From the NCBI RefSeq assembly GCF_019623905.1, contig NZ_CP069370.1, positions 806,001 to 870,000 of the forward strand: a DNA stretch of 64,000 nucleotides, written 5' to 3'. Both the position numbers and the translations under genes were made by a program. This stretch comes from Neotabrizicola shimadae (GTDB taxonomy: Bacteria > Pseudomonadota > Alphaproteobacteria > Rhodobacterales > Rhodobacteraceae). Below, in pieces: positions 1 to 7,680 of the stretch. The first letter of the stretch is position 1. Every line of letters begins with the position of its first letter. The notes beneath the pieces are model-generated. The model saw only the letters and a list, made by a program, of their open reading frames with translations. It had not been told where the DNA came from and ran no database searches.

Positions 1-72
1 CTGGGCGATGCCGTGAACCTCGAGGTCGACACGATGGCGCGTTATGTCGCCCGGCTGAGGGAATGGGCATGA
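1..72 (+). CDS. ribE: riboflavin synthase subunit alpha, 3' end (partial)
   Basis: The window opens inside this gene. The last 23 codons read GDAVNLEVDTMARYVARL followed by REWA and TGA. The segment with conserved NLEVD and a terminal ARY-like stretch is typical of the C-terminus of trimeric riboflavin synthase, which dismutates two lumazines to riboflavin. The stop overlaps the ATG of the next gene (ATGA at 69-72). The following ribBX and ribH genes support the call. The rest lies upstream of the window. Confidence 0.85.
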   Translation: MGDAVNLEVDTMARYVARLREWA

Positions 73-638
73 CCGCCGGTCCGGCCCATGCCGGCCCCGG
101 CCACAACGGCGGCCCCTCGATGGAGACCGGCGTCAGCTGGCGCCGCCATTGCTGGACCCAGGCGCGCGAACGGCTCCTGCCGACCTTGCCCATCGAGGTG
201 GTCCGCCTGCGCGTGAAGCGGGCGGCCGAGCTTGGGCTTGACTACAAGACCTATGCCGGGGTCCGGGCCTCTACCGGACATGACATCGTGGCTTTCCTTT
301 TTTCGCAGAACGCCCTGCGGCTTGCCCCGCCCATGCCTTTGCCGGGCGACCGCGCGGCACGGCTGGCGGCCATGACAGCCTGCGGTCGCATCGCCCTTGC
401 ACAAGCCGCGCGCCCTGAGGCGGTTCTTGCGGCGGCCAATGGCCTGTTGGACGCCGCCCATCCCGCGCCGGCACTTCTGGGCAGCTTTGCCGAGGCGCGC
501 ACGCGCCTGCGCGATGTCCTGGGCCGCATCCCCGGCGACCGGGTCCTCCTGGTGGGCGACCATTCGCTGGAACGGGATTGGGTGATGGCCGGTCGGCTGG
601 CCGGCTGGCTTCCGGCAGAGCGCTACTTCGCCGGTTGA
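69..638 (+). CDS. conserved protein of unknown function in the riboflavin operon
   Basis: This 189-residue protein is translationally coupled to ribE through ATGA; an ATG at 63 in the same frame is also possible. It has a short flexible N-terminus (PGHNGGP), then a basic, Trp-rich region (residues ~18-60, with WRRHCW and LPIEVVRLRVKRAAELGL), then an Ala-rich C-terminal half ending in LLVGDHSLERDWVMAGRL. There is no signal peptide or membrane segment. I do not recognise a characterised family. From memory, similar proteins sit between ribE and ribBA in related Rhodobacteraceae, so a link to flavin metabolism is only an inference from position. Confidence 0.75.
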   Translation: MTAGPAHAGPGHNGGPSMETGVSWRRHCWTQARERLLPTLPIEVVRLRVKRAAELGLDYKTYAGVRASTGHDIVAFLFSQNALRLAPPMPLPGDRAARLAAMTACGRIALAQAARPEAVLAAANGLLDAAHPAPALLGSFAEARTRLRDVLGRIPGDRVLLVGDHSLERDWVMAGRLAGWLPAERYFAG

Positions 639-708
639 GGGTTTCCCTCGGCTCTGGCCTTCGCGGGCCTGACGGGATAAGGGCAAGGCAACCAGCGCGG
701 AGGGGCCC

Positions 709-1803
709 ATGACCGCAGAGAAAAGCGAATTCGCCGACGCGATCTCGTCGGTCGAGGAGATCATCGAGGATGCCCGCAACGGGCGCATGTTCATCCTGGT
801 GGACCATGAGGACCGCGAGAATGAGGGTGACCTGGTCATTCCCGCCCAGATGTGCACGCCGAATGCGATCAATTTCATGGCCACCCATGGACGTGGCCTG
901 ATCTGCCTTGCGCTGACTGCGGCACGGGTGGACCAACTGGGTCTGCAACTGATGGACCGCAAAAACTCTTCGCGGCATTCCTCGGCCTTCACCCTGTCCA
1001 TCGAAGCGGTCGAAGGCATCGCCACCGGAATCTCCGCCGCCGACCGGGCGCGCACCGTCAGCGTGGCGATCGACCCGACCAAGGGCGCAGCCGACATCGC
1101 CTCGCCCGGCCACATCTTCCCACTGCGCGCTCGCGATGGCGGCGTGCTGGTCCGCGCCGGCCATACCGAAGCCGCGGTGGATGTCAGCCGACTTGCCGGC
1201 CTGAACCCCAGTGGCGTGATCTGCGAAGTGATGAAGGACGACGGGACCATGGCCCGCCTGCCGGACCTCATCGCCTTTGCCCAGAAGCACGGGCTGAAGA
1301 TCGGAACGATCTCGGACCTGATCGCCTATCGCCGCCGGCACGACGCGCTGGTGAAGGAACGCTCGGTCAGCCACGTCACCTCGACCCATGGCGGCGACTG
1401 GCTGATGCGCGTCTTCGCCGACGATGCGCGCGGCGATGAACATGTTGTGTTGACGAAAGGTGACCTCACCGCGCCGGGACCGGTGCTGGTGCGAATGCAC
1501 GCCTTGAACCCGCTGGAGGACGTCCTGGGCATCGGGGCAGGGGGCAAACTGCCCGCGGCCATGCGGCTGATCGCGGCCGAGGGGCGGGGGGTAGTCGTCC
1601 TGCTGCGCGACACCTCGATGAAGATGGTCGCCCCCGGCGAGCATTCGCCCGACACGCTGCGCCAATACGGCCTCGGGGCCGAAATCCTGGCCTCGCTCGG
1701 CCTTTCGGAGATTACCCTTGTCACCAATTCGAAGGCCCCTCGCGCTGTGGGGCTGGATGGCTGGGGCCTGACCATCGCGGGCACGCGCCCGATCGCGGAG
1801 TGA
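709..1803 (+). CDS. ribB: RibBX: 3,4-dihydroxy-2-butanone-4-phosphate synthase with degenerate GTP cyclohydrolase II domain
   Basis: 364 residues. The N-terminal ~205 residues are a full DHBP synthase, which converts ribulose 5-phosphate to DHBP plus formate. It shows the acidic substrate and metal motif DHEDRENEGD, the ATHGRGLIC segment, GHIFPLRARDGG and RAGHTEAAVD. The C-terminal half aligns in outline with GTP cyclohydrolase II (AEGRGVVVLLRD, LRQYGLGAEIL), but no Zn-binding cysteines remain in the expected stretch after RMHAL. GTP cyclohydrolase II activity is therefore unlikely and a separate RibA should exist elsewhere. A good RBS (GGAGGGG) precedes the ATG. ribH follows 3 bp after the stop. 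Confidence 0.93.
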   Translation: MTAEKSEFADAISSVEEIIEDARNGRMFILVDHEDRENEGDLVIPAQMCTPNAINFMATHGRGLICLALTAARVDQLGLQLMDRKNSSRHSSAFTLSIEAVEGIATGISAADRARTVSVAIDPTKGAADIASPGHIFPLRARDGGVLVRAGHTEAAVDVSRLAGLNPSGVICEVMKDDGTMARLPDLIAFAQKHGLKIGTISDLIAYRRRHDALVKERSVSHVTSTHGGDWLMRVFADDARGDEHVVLTKGDLTAPGPVLVRMHALNPLEDVLGIGAGGKLPAAMRLIAAEGRGVVVLLRDTSMKMVAPGEHSPDTLRQYGLGAEILASLGLSEITLVTNSKAPRAVGLDGWGLTIAGTRPIAE

Positions 1804-1806
1804 ACC

Positions 1807-2307
1807 ATGGCCGGAACCGAGACCCACTACACGCTGGACCTGCCGTCCTTCGACAAGCCGGTCAAGCTCTTGATCGTGGTCGCGCCCTATTACAAGGACA
1901 TCGCGGATGACCTGGTGGCCGGGGCGCGGGCGGTGGCGGCAAAGGCAGGGGCCGAGGTCGAGTTGATCGAGGTGCCGGGCGCTCTGGAAATCCCGCCGGC
2001 CATCGCCCTGGCCGGGCGTATGGCCGACTTTGACGGCTACGTCGCCCTGGGCTGCGTGATCCGGGGCGAAACCACGCATTACGACACGGTCTGCAACGAC
2101 AGCTCGCGCGGGCTGATGATGCTGGGCCTGGGCGGCGCCTGCATCGGCAACGGCATCCTCACGGTCGAAAACCGGGACCAGGCCGTGGTGCGGGCCGATC
2201 CTGCCGGGCAGGACAAGGGCGGCGGTGCCGCTGCGGCGGCCTTGCATCTGATTGCCTTGTCGCGGAAATGGGCCGGAAAGACCAAGGGGATCGGATTCCG
2301 CGCATGA
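1807..2307 (+). CDS. ribH: 6,7-dimethyl-8-ribityllumazine synthase
   Basis: 166 residues, the usual length. It condenses DHBP with the ribityl-amino-uracil to make lumazine. Family hallmarks are VPGALEIPPAI (substrate loop), GCVIRGETTHYD with the catalytic His region, and GNGILTVENRDQA near the end. The product feeds the riboflavin synthase encoded just upstream. The stop overlaps the start of nusB as ATGA (2304-2307). Confidence 0.97.
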   Translation: MAGTETHYTLDLPSFDKPVKLLIVVAPYYKDIADDLVAGARAVAAKAGAEVELIEVPGALEIPPAIALAGRMADFDGYVALGCVIRGETTHYDTVCNDSSRGLMMLGLGGACIGNGILTVENRDQAVVRADPAGQDKGGGAAAAALHLIALSRKWAGKTKGIGFRA

Positions 2308-2765
2308 AGTCGGACGAGAAGAAGCAACGGAAATCGGCCTCGCGGCTCTATGCAGTGCAGGCCCTTTTCCAGATGGAAAGCTCGGGCCAGACCGTCGAGG
2401 CCGTGACGCGGGAATTCGAGTCGCACCGGTTCGGGGCGACCTACGAAGAAGGCGAGTTTCTGGACGGCGACGTGGACCACTTCCGTCAGGTGGTGGACGG
2501 CGCGGTGAACTGGCAGGCGAAGATCGACCAGATGACCGACCGTGCCCTGGTGGCGAAATGGCCCATCGACCGGATCGACCCGGTGCTGCGTGCCCTGTTC
2601 CGGGCGGCGGGGGCGGAACTGGTGGCCTTGCCGACCCCTCCGAAGGTGGCGATCGTGGAATATGTCGAGGTTGCGAAGGCTTTCTTCCCCGCGGGGAAGG
2701 AATCCAAGTTCGTGAACGCGGTGCTCGACCACATGGCGCGGGAGGCGCGCCCGGAAGCGTTCTGA
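2304..2765 (+). CDS. nusB: transcription antitermination factor NusB
   Basis: 153 residues from the ATG overlapping the ribH stop; an in-frame upstream ATG at 2268 lies inside ribH and is less likely. NusB binds boxA with S10/NusE in rRNA antitermination complexes. Visible landmarks are the basic N-terminus with SRLYAVQALFQME, WPIDRIDPVLRA in the central helix, and FFPAGKESKFVNAVLD near the C-terminus. ribH-nusB coupling is common in Proteobacteria. A decayed copy of the C-terminal third lies just downstream (about 2827-3010). Confidence 0.96.
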   Translation: MKSDEKKQRKSASRLYAVQALFQMESSGQTVEAVTREFESHRFGATYEEGEFLDGDVDHFRQVVDGAVNWQAKIDQMTDRALVAKWPIDRIDPVLRALFRAAGAELVALPTPPKVAIVEYVEVAKAFFPAGKESKFVNAVLDHMAREARPEAF

Positions 2766-2822
2766 CGGAGGTGGCCGTGCGGTGCCTTCACGTATCGTGA
2801 ACGGGACCATGTTCGGCCAGCG

Positions 2823-3011
2823 GTGGACGGCCCCGTGTCGCGCCCGCTGATCCGCATGATAGGGGCGGAACGCACCGCATTGACGACTCCCCGCAGGATA
2901 ACGATCCTGAGATCTGTCGAGTCTGCGGCGATCACCTTCCCCGCGGGGAAGGTTTCGAAGGTCGTGATTGCGGTTCTGGACAACGTGGCGTGTCGGGCGC
3001 GCCCCGACGCG
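2823..3011 (+). pseudogene. decayed partial duplication of the nusB 3' end
   Basis: Translating this stretch in one uninterrupted frame gives a peptide that parallels the last ~63 residues of NusB. DGPVSRPLIRMIGAERTAL matches IDPVLRALFRAAGAELVAL, and FPAGKVSKVVIAVLDNVA matches FPAGKESKFVNAVLDHMA, ending RARPDA versus EARPEA. In the last 31 aligned positions I count 18 identities. The copy lacks the NusB N-terminus and the matching stop, and its frame runs on into the next gene. It therefore looks like a relic of a tandem duplication rather than a gene. Confidence 0.7.
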
Positions 3012-3028
3012 ATGGGAGGGAGGCGGTC

Positions 3029-3418
3029 ATGCGGCACCTGGGTCTGGCGGCGGGAGCGGTCCTTTTGGCGGGGTCGGCATGGGCGCAGCAAGTGCCGGCG
3101 GCCTATCAGGGCACCTGGACCCTGACCGACATTGACCGTGCGCCGTTCTATGGGGGGGCGACCCTGGTCATGACCGGCCCCGGCACCTTTGCTGGCCAGG
3201 CGCCCTGCAACCAGTATTCCGGCACAGCCGCGGGCGCTCTGCCGGCCTTCCAGGTCACCCAGGTCGCCGCCACCCGCATGACCTGCCAGATGCTCGAGAT
3301 GGAGCACCAGTACTTTGCGGTGCTGAAAGGCGTTGTTTCTGCCGAACTGGTCGGACCGGATCTGTACCTGTCGACCGTGAACGGCGTGAAACTTCATTAC
3401 GTTGCCGCGGGCAACTGA
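3029..3418 (+). CDS. META domain (HslJ-like) exported protein
   Basis: 129 residues from the ATG at 3029, preceded by the GGGAGGGAGG Shine-Dalgarno; an ATG at 2990 sits in the nusB relic. Residues 1-19 form a signal peptide (RHLGLAAGAVLLAGSAWA, cleavage after AWA). The mature part resembles META/HslJ domains: a GTWTL start, a CNQYSG motif, and a TRMTCQMLEMEHQYFAVL segment with the MACPM-like cysteine position. The two cysteines could form a disulfide in the periplasm. The exact role is unknown; HslJ-type proteins are linked to envelope stress and novobiocin resistance in E. coli. Confidence 0.75.
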   Translation: MRHLGLAAGAVLLAGSAWAQQVPAAYQGTWTLTDIDRAPFYGGATLVMTGPGTFAGQAPCNQYSGTAAGALPAFQVTQVAATRMTCQMLEMEHQYFAVLKGVVSAELVGPDLYLSTVNGVKLHYVAAGN

Positions 3419-3514
3419 GCCATTTTTCGCAACTGCGGCAAGATTGGGCTGGCACTTTGCTGCTGAACCACTAAGTTCGGTCTGTCCGGTTCTTGGAATC
3501 GCGGGAGAGACCTC

Positions 3515-3844
3515 ATGCCCAAGCTGATCCGCCTTTACATCCAGAGCATCCTGATCGGCTTCGCCCTTTCGGCGGTGTTCCTGGCCATGATGATGTGGCA
3601 GGATGTGGCGGGGCTCCGGCATCTGATCCTTGGGTCGAACATGGGCTGGCTTGCCGCCCTGATGGTCATCGTGTTCAACGGCATCGTCTTTTCGGGCGCC
3701 CAGTTTGCCATCGCCATCATGCGCATGGCCGAAAGCGACGAGGGGCCGCGCGGTGGCCGCCGCGTGCGCGTGACGGACGAACTGGTGCCGGTCGCGCAGG
3801 AAGCCGTGGCGCGCAAGGGTCTGGTCGGCCCCCGCCGCCGCTGA
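3515..3844 (+). CDS. small two-helix membrane protein
   Basis: 109 residues. Two hydrophobic helices are clear: residues ~9-28 (IQSILIGFALSAVFLAMMMW) and ~44-66 (WLAALMVIVFNGIVFSGAQFAIAIM). An Arg-rich cytoplasmic tail of about 40 residues follows. No enzymatic motif is visible and I cannot name the family. A Rho-independent terminator follows 24 bp after the stop, so the transcript ends here. Confidence 0.7.
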   Translation: MPKLIRLYIQSILIGFALSAVFLAMMMWQDVAGLRHLILGSNMGWLAALMVIVFNGIVFSGAQFAIAIMRMAESDEGPRGGRRVRVTDELVPVAQEAVARKGLVGPRRR

Positions 3845-3867
3845 CACCAAGCGCCTCTGTCGGATCG

Positions 3868-3889
3868 GCGCCCCTGCGGGGGCGCTTTT
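3868..3889 (+). terminator. Rho-independent terminator
   Basis: A 7-bp perfect stem GCGCCCC/GGGGCGC (3868-3874 with 3879-3885) closes a TGCG tetraloop and runs directly into TTTT. It ends the transcript of the two-helix membrane protein. Confidence 0.85.
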
Positions 3890-4154
3890 CATTTGCGGGA
3901 AAGGGTGGCGGGCCCGCAGCGACCGTGGAGAGCTTGGTTTTCCCGAGAGCCAGAGGTCTCAGGTGGGAACCAGATACCGGGACCAGGATCCCGGCAGAGC
4001 CAGCCCCCGTTCGCTTGCTTATCGGCCACTGGAAAAGTTGCCTCGCACGCGAAGAGCAGCACCCGCCACCTTCCAAGATAGGCGTTGACGGGAAGGGCGC
4101 CAAGGGCGGAAGCGCCCGGAAGCATGGGTCTTGCGTGGTGTTCACGTTTGAATC
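3890..4154. other. intergenic stretch without recognisable gene
   Basis: About 265 bases between the terminator and the mmcB-like gene. Both strands show only short frames with no convincing start, RBS or family resemblance. Small inverted repeats occur (for example CCGGGA/TCCCGG near 3977-3994), but none has a T-run. A promoter for the downstream gene is expected here, but I cannot place one. Confidence 0.5.
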
Positions 4155-4646
4155 ATGATTTTCCGCATGACGCAGACGACACTTGACCCCATCCCGGATG
4201 CCAGCCTGCCCACAATGCCCGGTCAGCGGCTGGCGCGCGGCGTGTGCCGGCACCTGCGCGCCCTGGATTTCGCGGTGATCGAAGAGTTCGTGCCGGCCAC
4301 TGGCCTTCGGGTCGATGTGCTGGCGCTTGGCCCCAAGGGCGAGCTTTGGGTGGTGGAGTGCAAGTCCGGCCGGGCGGATTTCCAGTCCGACCGCAAGTGG
4401 CACGGCTATCTGGACTGGTGCGACCGGTTCTTCTGGGCGGTGGACCAGGACTTCCCGACCGAGCTTCTGCCCGAAGATACCGGCCTGATCCTGGCCGATT
4501 CCTACGATGCCGAGATCATGCGCATGGGCCCCGAGACGCCGCTGCCGCCGGCCCGGCGCAAGGTGATGGTGCAGAAGTTCGCGCGCCACGCGGCGCTGCG
4601 CTTGCAAGCCCTGCGCGACCCGGCGGCCGGGATCAGCGGGGTTTAG
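4155..4646 (+). CDS. mmcB: MmcB family DNA repair protein
   Basis: 163 residues from 4155; a second in-frame ATG at 4167 is equally possible, and neither has a clear RBS. The protein has the restriction-endonuclease-like core of the DUF1052/MmcB family: RLARGVCRHLRAL, then LRVDVLALGPKGELWVVECKSG, where the Asp and the ExK form a PD-(D/E)xK-type site, then KWHGYLDWCDRFFWAVDQDFP and GLILAD. In Caulobacter MmcB contributes to mitomycin C tolerance. The 3' end overlaps the convergent small gene by 14 bp. Confidence 0.88.
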   Translation: MIFRMTQTTLDPIPDASLPTMPGQRLARGVCRHLRALDFAVIEEFVPATGLRVDVLALGPKGELWVVECKSGRADFQSDRKWHGYLDWCDRFFWAVDQDFPTELLPEDTGLILADSYDAEIMRMGPETPLPPARRKVMVQKFARHAALRLQALRDPAAGISGV

Positions 4647-4857
4647 GCTTGCCCTTCGGCGCGGGCCTGGCGCCCATGGCGCGGGCCGCTTCGGCCGCGG
4701 CGCGAAGTTCCTCGGCGATGTCCTCGGCTTCTTCCGGGTCGAAATCCAGCGCGAACTCGTTGCCGTTGTCGGCGGCGAGGTAGATGCGCACCATGCCCAG
4801 ATCGGTCGGCCCGATCTGCAGGTCGCCGCCCACGTCGCTTTCCTTGTTGATGCTCAT
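4633..4857 (-). CDS. small conserved acidic protein (DUF6324-like)
   Basis: 74 residues from the ATG at 4857 (an upstream ATG at 4878 adds 7 residues). The pattern SINKESDVGGDLQIGPTDLG, then MVRIYLAADNGNEFALDFDPEEAEDIAEEL, matches my memory of a small Rhodobacterales family labelled DUF6324; that name is from memory and unchecked. The acidic centre is followed by an Ala-rich helix and a basic, Pro/Lys-rich tail. Function is unknown. It converges on mmcB with a 14-bp overlap of the coding ends. Confidence 0.7.
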   Translation of the reverse strand: MSINKESDVGGDLQIGPTDLGMVRIYLAADNGNEFALDFDPEEAEDIAEELRAAAEAARAMGARPAPKGKPKPR

Positions 4858-4966
4858 GGCCCGTCTCCACATTCCCATACCGGGTAGCCTCCCCTCGCAT
4901 CGCTGGCAAGGGGCGGTCCGAAGGGCTCTTGCAATCCCGCGCGGGCGTGGGTAAATCGCCGCCAGT

Positions 4967-5043
4967 GCCGCCTTAGCTCAGTTGGTTAGAGCACCAGATT
5001 GTGGATCTGGGGGTCCCCCGTTCGAGCCGGGGAGGCGGTACCA
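4967..5043 (+). tRNA. tRNA-His (GTG)
   Basis: A full cloverleaf can be drawn: acceptor 4967-4973 with 5033-5039, D arm from 4976, anticodon stem CCAGA/TCTGG with GTG at 5001-5003, T arm CCCCG-TTCGAGC-CGGGG, and encoded CCA at 5041-5043. The acceptor has G1:U72, A73, and T (not G) at position -1. This is the alphaproteobacterial tRNA-His variant that lacks G-1. Confidence 0.97.
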
Positions 5044-5049
5044 TCCCCC

Positions 5050-6672
5050 TCATGCCTGTGCCAGATGTTCGAAGAGCCGCGCCACGCCCTCGGCGCCGGG
5101 GTCGTTGTGGCCTTCCAGCTTGTCGCGCGACAGATAGCTGGCACGGCCGGCCTTGGCTCGGGTCATCTTTGCGGTGGCATCGGCGCCGGCACGGGCAGCG
5201 GCGGCAGCCTTGGGCAGACCGTCGGGCAAGGCGGCGAGTGCCGGGGCCAGCGCGTCGATCATGGTGCGGTCGCCGGGATGGGCGCCGCCCACCTGGCTGA
5301 CGCGGTCCAGCCCGGCCTGAAGCGCGCCGATCCAGCTTTTGCCTGAGGCCGCGGCATCGCCGGCGGCGGCGAAGAAGATGGCCAGCAGCACACCCGACGA
5401 TCCGCCCATGGTCTGGCTGAGTTCGTTGCCGACTGCCCGATAAAGCTGGGTGGTGTCGGCCAGCGGCAGCCGGTCCAGCGCTGCTTTGAGGGCGCGGGCT
5501 GCGCCGGCCAGGGTCGATCCGGTGTCGCCGTCGCCGGATTTGGCGTCCAGAGCGTTCAGGTCGCGTTCCGCCGCGATCAGGGCTCCGCAGCAGCTTTCGA
5601 TCAGGGCGCGGCGGGCGGGATGCGGCGATGGCAGGGGCTGGATGGGGGCAAGGCCATCTGGCAGGGGACGCACCGCCACCGGGGTCAGCGCGGCAAGGCC
5701 GGGCCAGGCATGGGGGCCGACCGGCGCATCCAGCAGTTCCACTTCGGCTTCGGTCACGGGCAGGAGCGAGACCGAGAAGCCCTGCATGTCCAGCGAGGTC
5801 ATCAGGGCGGCGGGGCCGATGATCCATTGCACCCGGTCTGCCAGGGCGGAGCGCGCCAGTTCCTCGGCCAGAACGCTCATTTCCAGCGGCGTGGCGCCGC
5901 CGAGGTTGTTCAGCAGTGCCACATGCGCGCCGGGACCGGTGTGGGGCGAAAGCTTTTCCACAACCATGGCCATGGCAGCGCGGGCGCCTTCGAATTCTAC
6001 CTGTTCCACGCCGGCCTCGCCGTGGATGCCAAGGCCAAGCTCGGCCTTGCCGGGGCCGATGCGCGCCTCTTTCGGGCTGCCGGGAACGGTGCAAGTGTCC
6101 AGGCTCATGCCGATGGAGATGGCCCCGTTGATCACCCGGCGGGCGGCGGCGGTGATGGTGTCGAGGTCGGCGCCCTGTTCGGCCAGGGCGCCCGCGATCT
6201 TGTGCACGAACAGCGTGCCGGCCACCCCGCGCGCCTGTGGCAGGTCGGGCAGGGCCACGTCGTCATCGACGATCACCATGCTGACCTTCAGCCCGAAGGC
6301 GCGCGCCCGTTCGGCGGCAAGGCCGAAGTTGAGCCGGTCGCCGGTGTAGTTCTTGACGATCAGCAGGCAGCCCGCCTTGCCGGTGACGGCGAGGATCCCG
6401 GCCAGCACGGCATCGACGGAAGGCGAGGCAAACACATCGCCGCAGACGGCGGCAGTGAGCATCCCCCGCCCCACAAAGCCAGCGTGGCTGGGTTCATGCC
6501 CCGATCCGCCGCCCGAGACGAGGGCGACCTTGGACTTGTCCCAGTCGGTGCGGACCACCACCCGGATATGCGGATAGCCGTCGAGCCGCGCGAGAGAACC
6601 GCCCGAGACCCGCAAAAGCCCGTCGATCGCCTCGGTGACGAGGGTTTCCTTGGCATTCATGAACTGTTTCAT
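5050..6672 (-). CDS. DhaK-DhaL fused dihydroxyacetone-type kinase
   Basis: 540 residues in the single-chain, ATP-dependent layout. The N-terminal DhaK domain (~1-335) has GGGSGHEPSHAGFVG and GLGIHGEAG, with the His at ~217 that binds the ketose covalently. The C-terminal DhaL nucleotide domain (~350-540) has DAKSGDGDTGSTL (Mg-ATP aspartates) and QTMGGSSGVLLAIF. Relatives phosphorylate dihydroxyacetone, glyceraldehyde, erythrulose or similar short ketoses. It is the last gene of the ABC importer operon. A clear AAGGAG RBS sits upstream of ATG 6672. Its substrate is probably what the importer brings in, but sequence alone does not say which. Confidence 0.92.
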   Translation of the reverse strand: MKQFMNAKETLVTEAIDGLLRVSGGSLARLDGYPHIRVVVRTDWDKSKVALVSGGGSGHEPSHAGFVGRGMLTAAVCGDVFASPSVDAVLAGILAVTGKAGCLLIVKNYTGDRLNFGLAAERARAFGLKVSMVIVDDDVALPDLPQARGVAGTLFVHKIAGALAEQGADLDTITAAARRVINGAISIGMSLDTCTVPGSPKEARIGPGKAELGLGIHGEAGVEQVEFEGARAAMAMVVEKLSPHTGPGAHVALLNNLGGATPLEMSVLAEELARSALADRVQWIIGPAALMTSLDMQGFSVSLLPVTEAEVELLDAPVGPHAWPGLAALTPVAVRPLPDGLAPIQPLPSPHPARRALIESCCGALIAAERDLNALDAKSGDGDTGSTLAGAARALKAALDRLPLADTTQLYRAVGNELSQTMGGSSGVLLAIFFAAAGDAAASGKSWIGALQAGLDRVSQVGGAHPGDRTMIDALAPALAALPDGLPKAAAAARAGADATAKMTRAKAGRASYLSRDKLEGHNDPGAEGVARLFEHLAQA

Positions 6673-6684
6673 CGGGAGACTCCT

Positions 6685-7680
6685 TCAGCGGATTCGTTGA
6701 CCTTCGGCGTCAAACCACAGGGGGGCGCGCGGTCGGATGGACAGGCGGTCGCCGGGCGAGAGGCGGGTGTGTGCCCCGGCAAGCGTGACAAGCGGCTGGC
6801 CCTTCAACAGCAGGTGCAGGCGGGTCTGGTCGCCCAGGTGTTCAAGGCGCAGCACCTCGGCCTCCTGGCCCTCGCCCTCTTCGATGTTCTCGGGGCGCAG
6901 GCCGATCTGGGTGGCCCGAACGGGCGCACCCGGAAAAAGGTCTGCGGGCAGAAGGTTGATGCGCGGCTGGCCAAGCCGGGTGGCGACATGGGCGGAAACC
7001 GGGTCTTCGTAGATTTGCCGCGGCGTGCCGAACTGCACCAGGCGGCCGTGATCCAGCACGCCGACATGGCTGGCCATGGTCATCGCCTCGATCTGGTCGT
7101 GGGTGACATAAAGGAACGTGGCGCCCATGTCGGTGTGGATGCGCTTCAGCTCGATCCGCAGTTCGGCCCTGAGCTTCGCATCCAGCGAGGACAGCGGCTC
7201 GTCCATCAGGTAGATGCGGGGGCTGCGCACCAGCGCCCGGCCGATCGAGACGCGCTGCATCTCTCCGCCGGAAAGCTGGGTGGCCTTGTTGTCCAGCTTG
7301 TGCGCGATGCGCAGGACCTGGGCCACCTGGGCGATGCGTTCGGCGATCTGGGTTTCCGGCAGGTTGATGACCGGCGAGCGCAGCGGGAAGGCGAGGTTGT
7401 CGCGAACCGAGAGGTGGGGGTAAAGCGAGTATTGCTGGAACACCATCGCCACGTCGCGCTGCGCCGGTGTGTCGTTCATCACCGAGGCGCCGCCGATGCG
7501 GATGTCGCCGGCATCGGGCCTGTCGAGGCCGGCGATCAGGCGCAGCGTCGTGGTCTTGCCGGCGCCGGTGGGCCCCAGAAGCACGACGAAGGATCCGTCG
7601 GGGATGGTCATGGTCACATCCGTCAGCGCCTGTGTTGCGCCGAAGGACTTTGACAGACCCGAAAGGGCGACTTCAGCCAT
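6685..7680 (-). CDS. ABC transporter ATP-binding protein (second ATPase of polyol/ketose importer)
   Basis: 331 residues from ATG 7680, which overlaps the 3' end of the preceding ATPase gene by 8 bp. Walker A GPTGAGKTT, Q-loop FQQYSLYPHL, signature LSGGEMQR, Walker B IYLMDEPLSSLD and the switch His in YVTHDQ are all intact. A C-terminal MalK-type regulatory OB domain follows (LGQPRINLLPAD onward). It pairs with the ATPase encoded upstream, so the importer probably uses a heterodimeric motor, as in the rhizobial glycerol transporter GlpST. Confidence 0.93.
   Translation of the reverse strand: MAEVALSGLSKSFGATQALTDVTMTIPDGSFVVLLGPTGAGKTTTLRLIAGLDRPDAGDIRIGGASVMNDTPAQRDVAMVFQQYSLYPHLSVRDNLAFPLRSPVINLPETQIAERIAQVAQVLRIAHKLDNKATQLSGGEMQRVSIGRALVRSPRIYLMDEPLSSLDAKLRAELRIELKRIHTDMGATFLYVTHDQIEAMTMASHVGVLDHGRLVQFGTPRQIYEDPVSAHVATRLGQPRINLLPADLFPGAPVRATQIGLRPENIEEGEGQEAEVLRLEHLGDQTRLHLLLKGQPLVTLAGAHTRLSPGDRLSIRPRAPLWFDAEGQRIR

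Noticed and set aside
271-2247. 658-codon minus-strand open frame across ribBX and ribH
   Set aside because: Low-complexity antisense shadow; the + strand genes are certain.
4140-4154. possible alphaproteobacterial LexA box (GTTC-N7-GTTC) before mmcB
   Set aside because: Only one GTTC is present; the second half after seven bases reads AATC, so no box.
4151-4157. GANTC-type CcrM site (GAATC) just at the mmcB-like start
   Set aside because: A 5-base motif is expected by chance, and I found no second site or consistent spacing to support GcrA/CcrM control.
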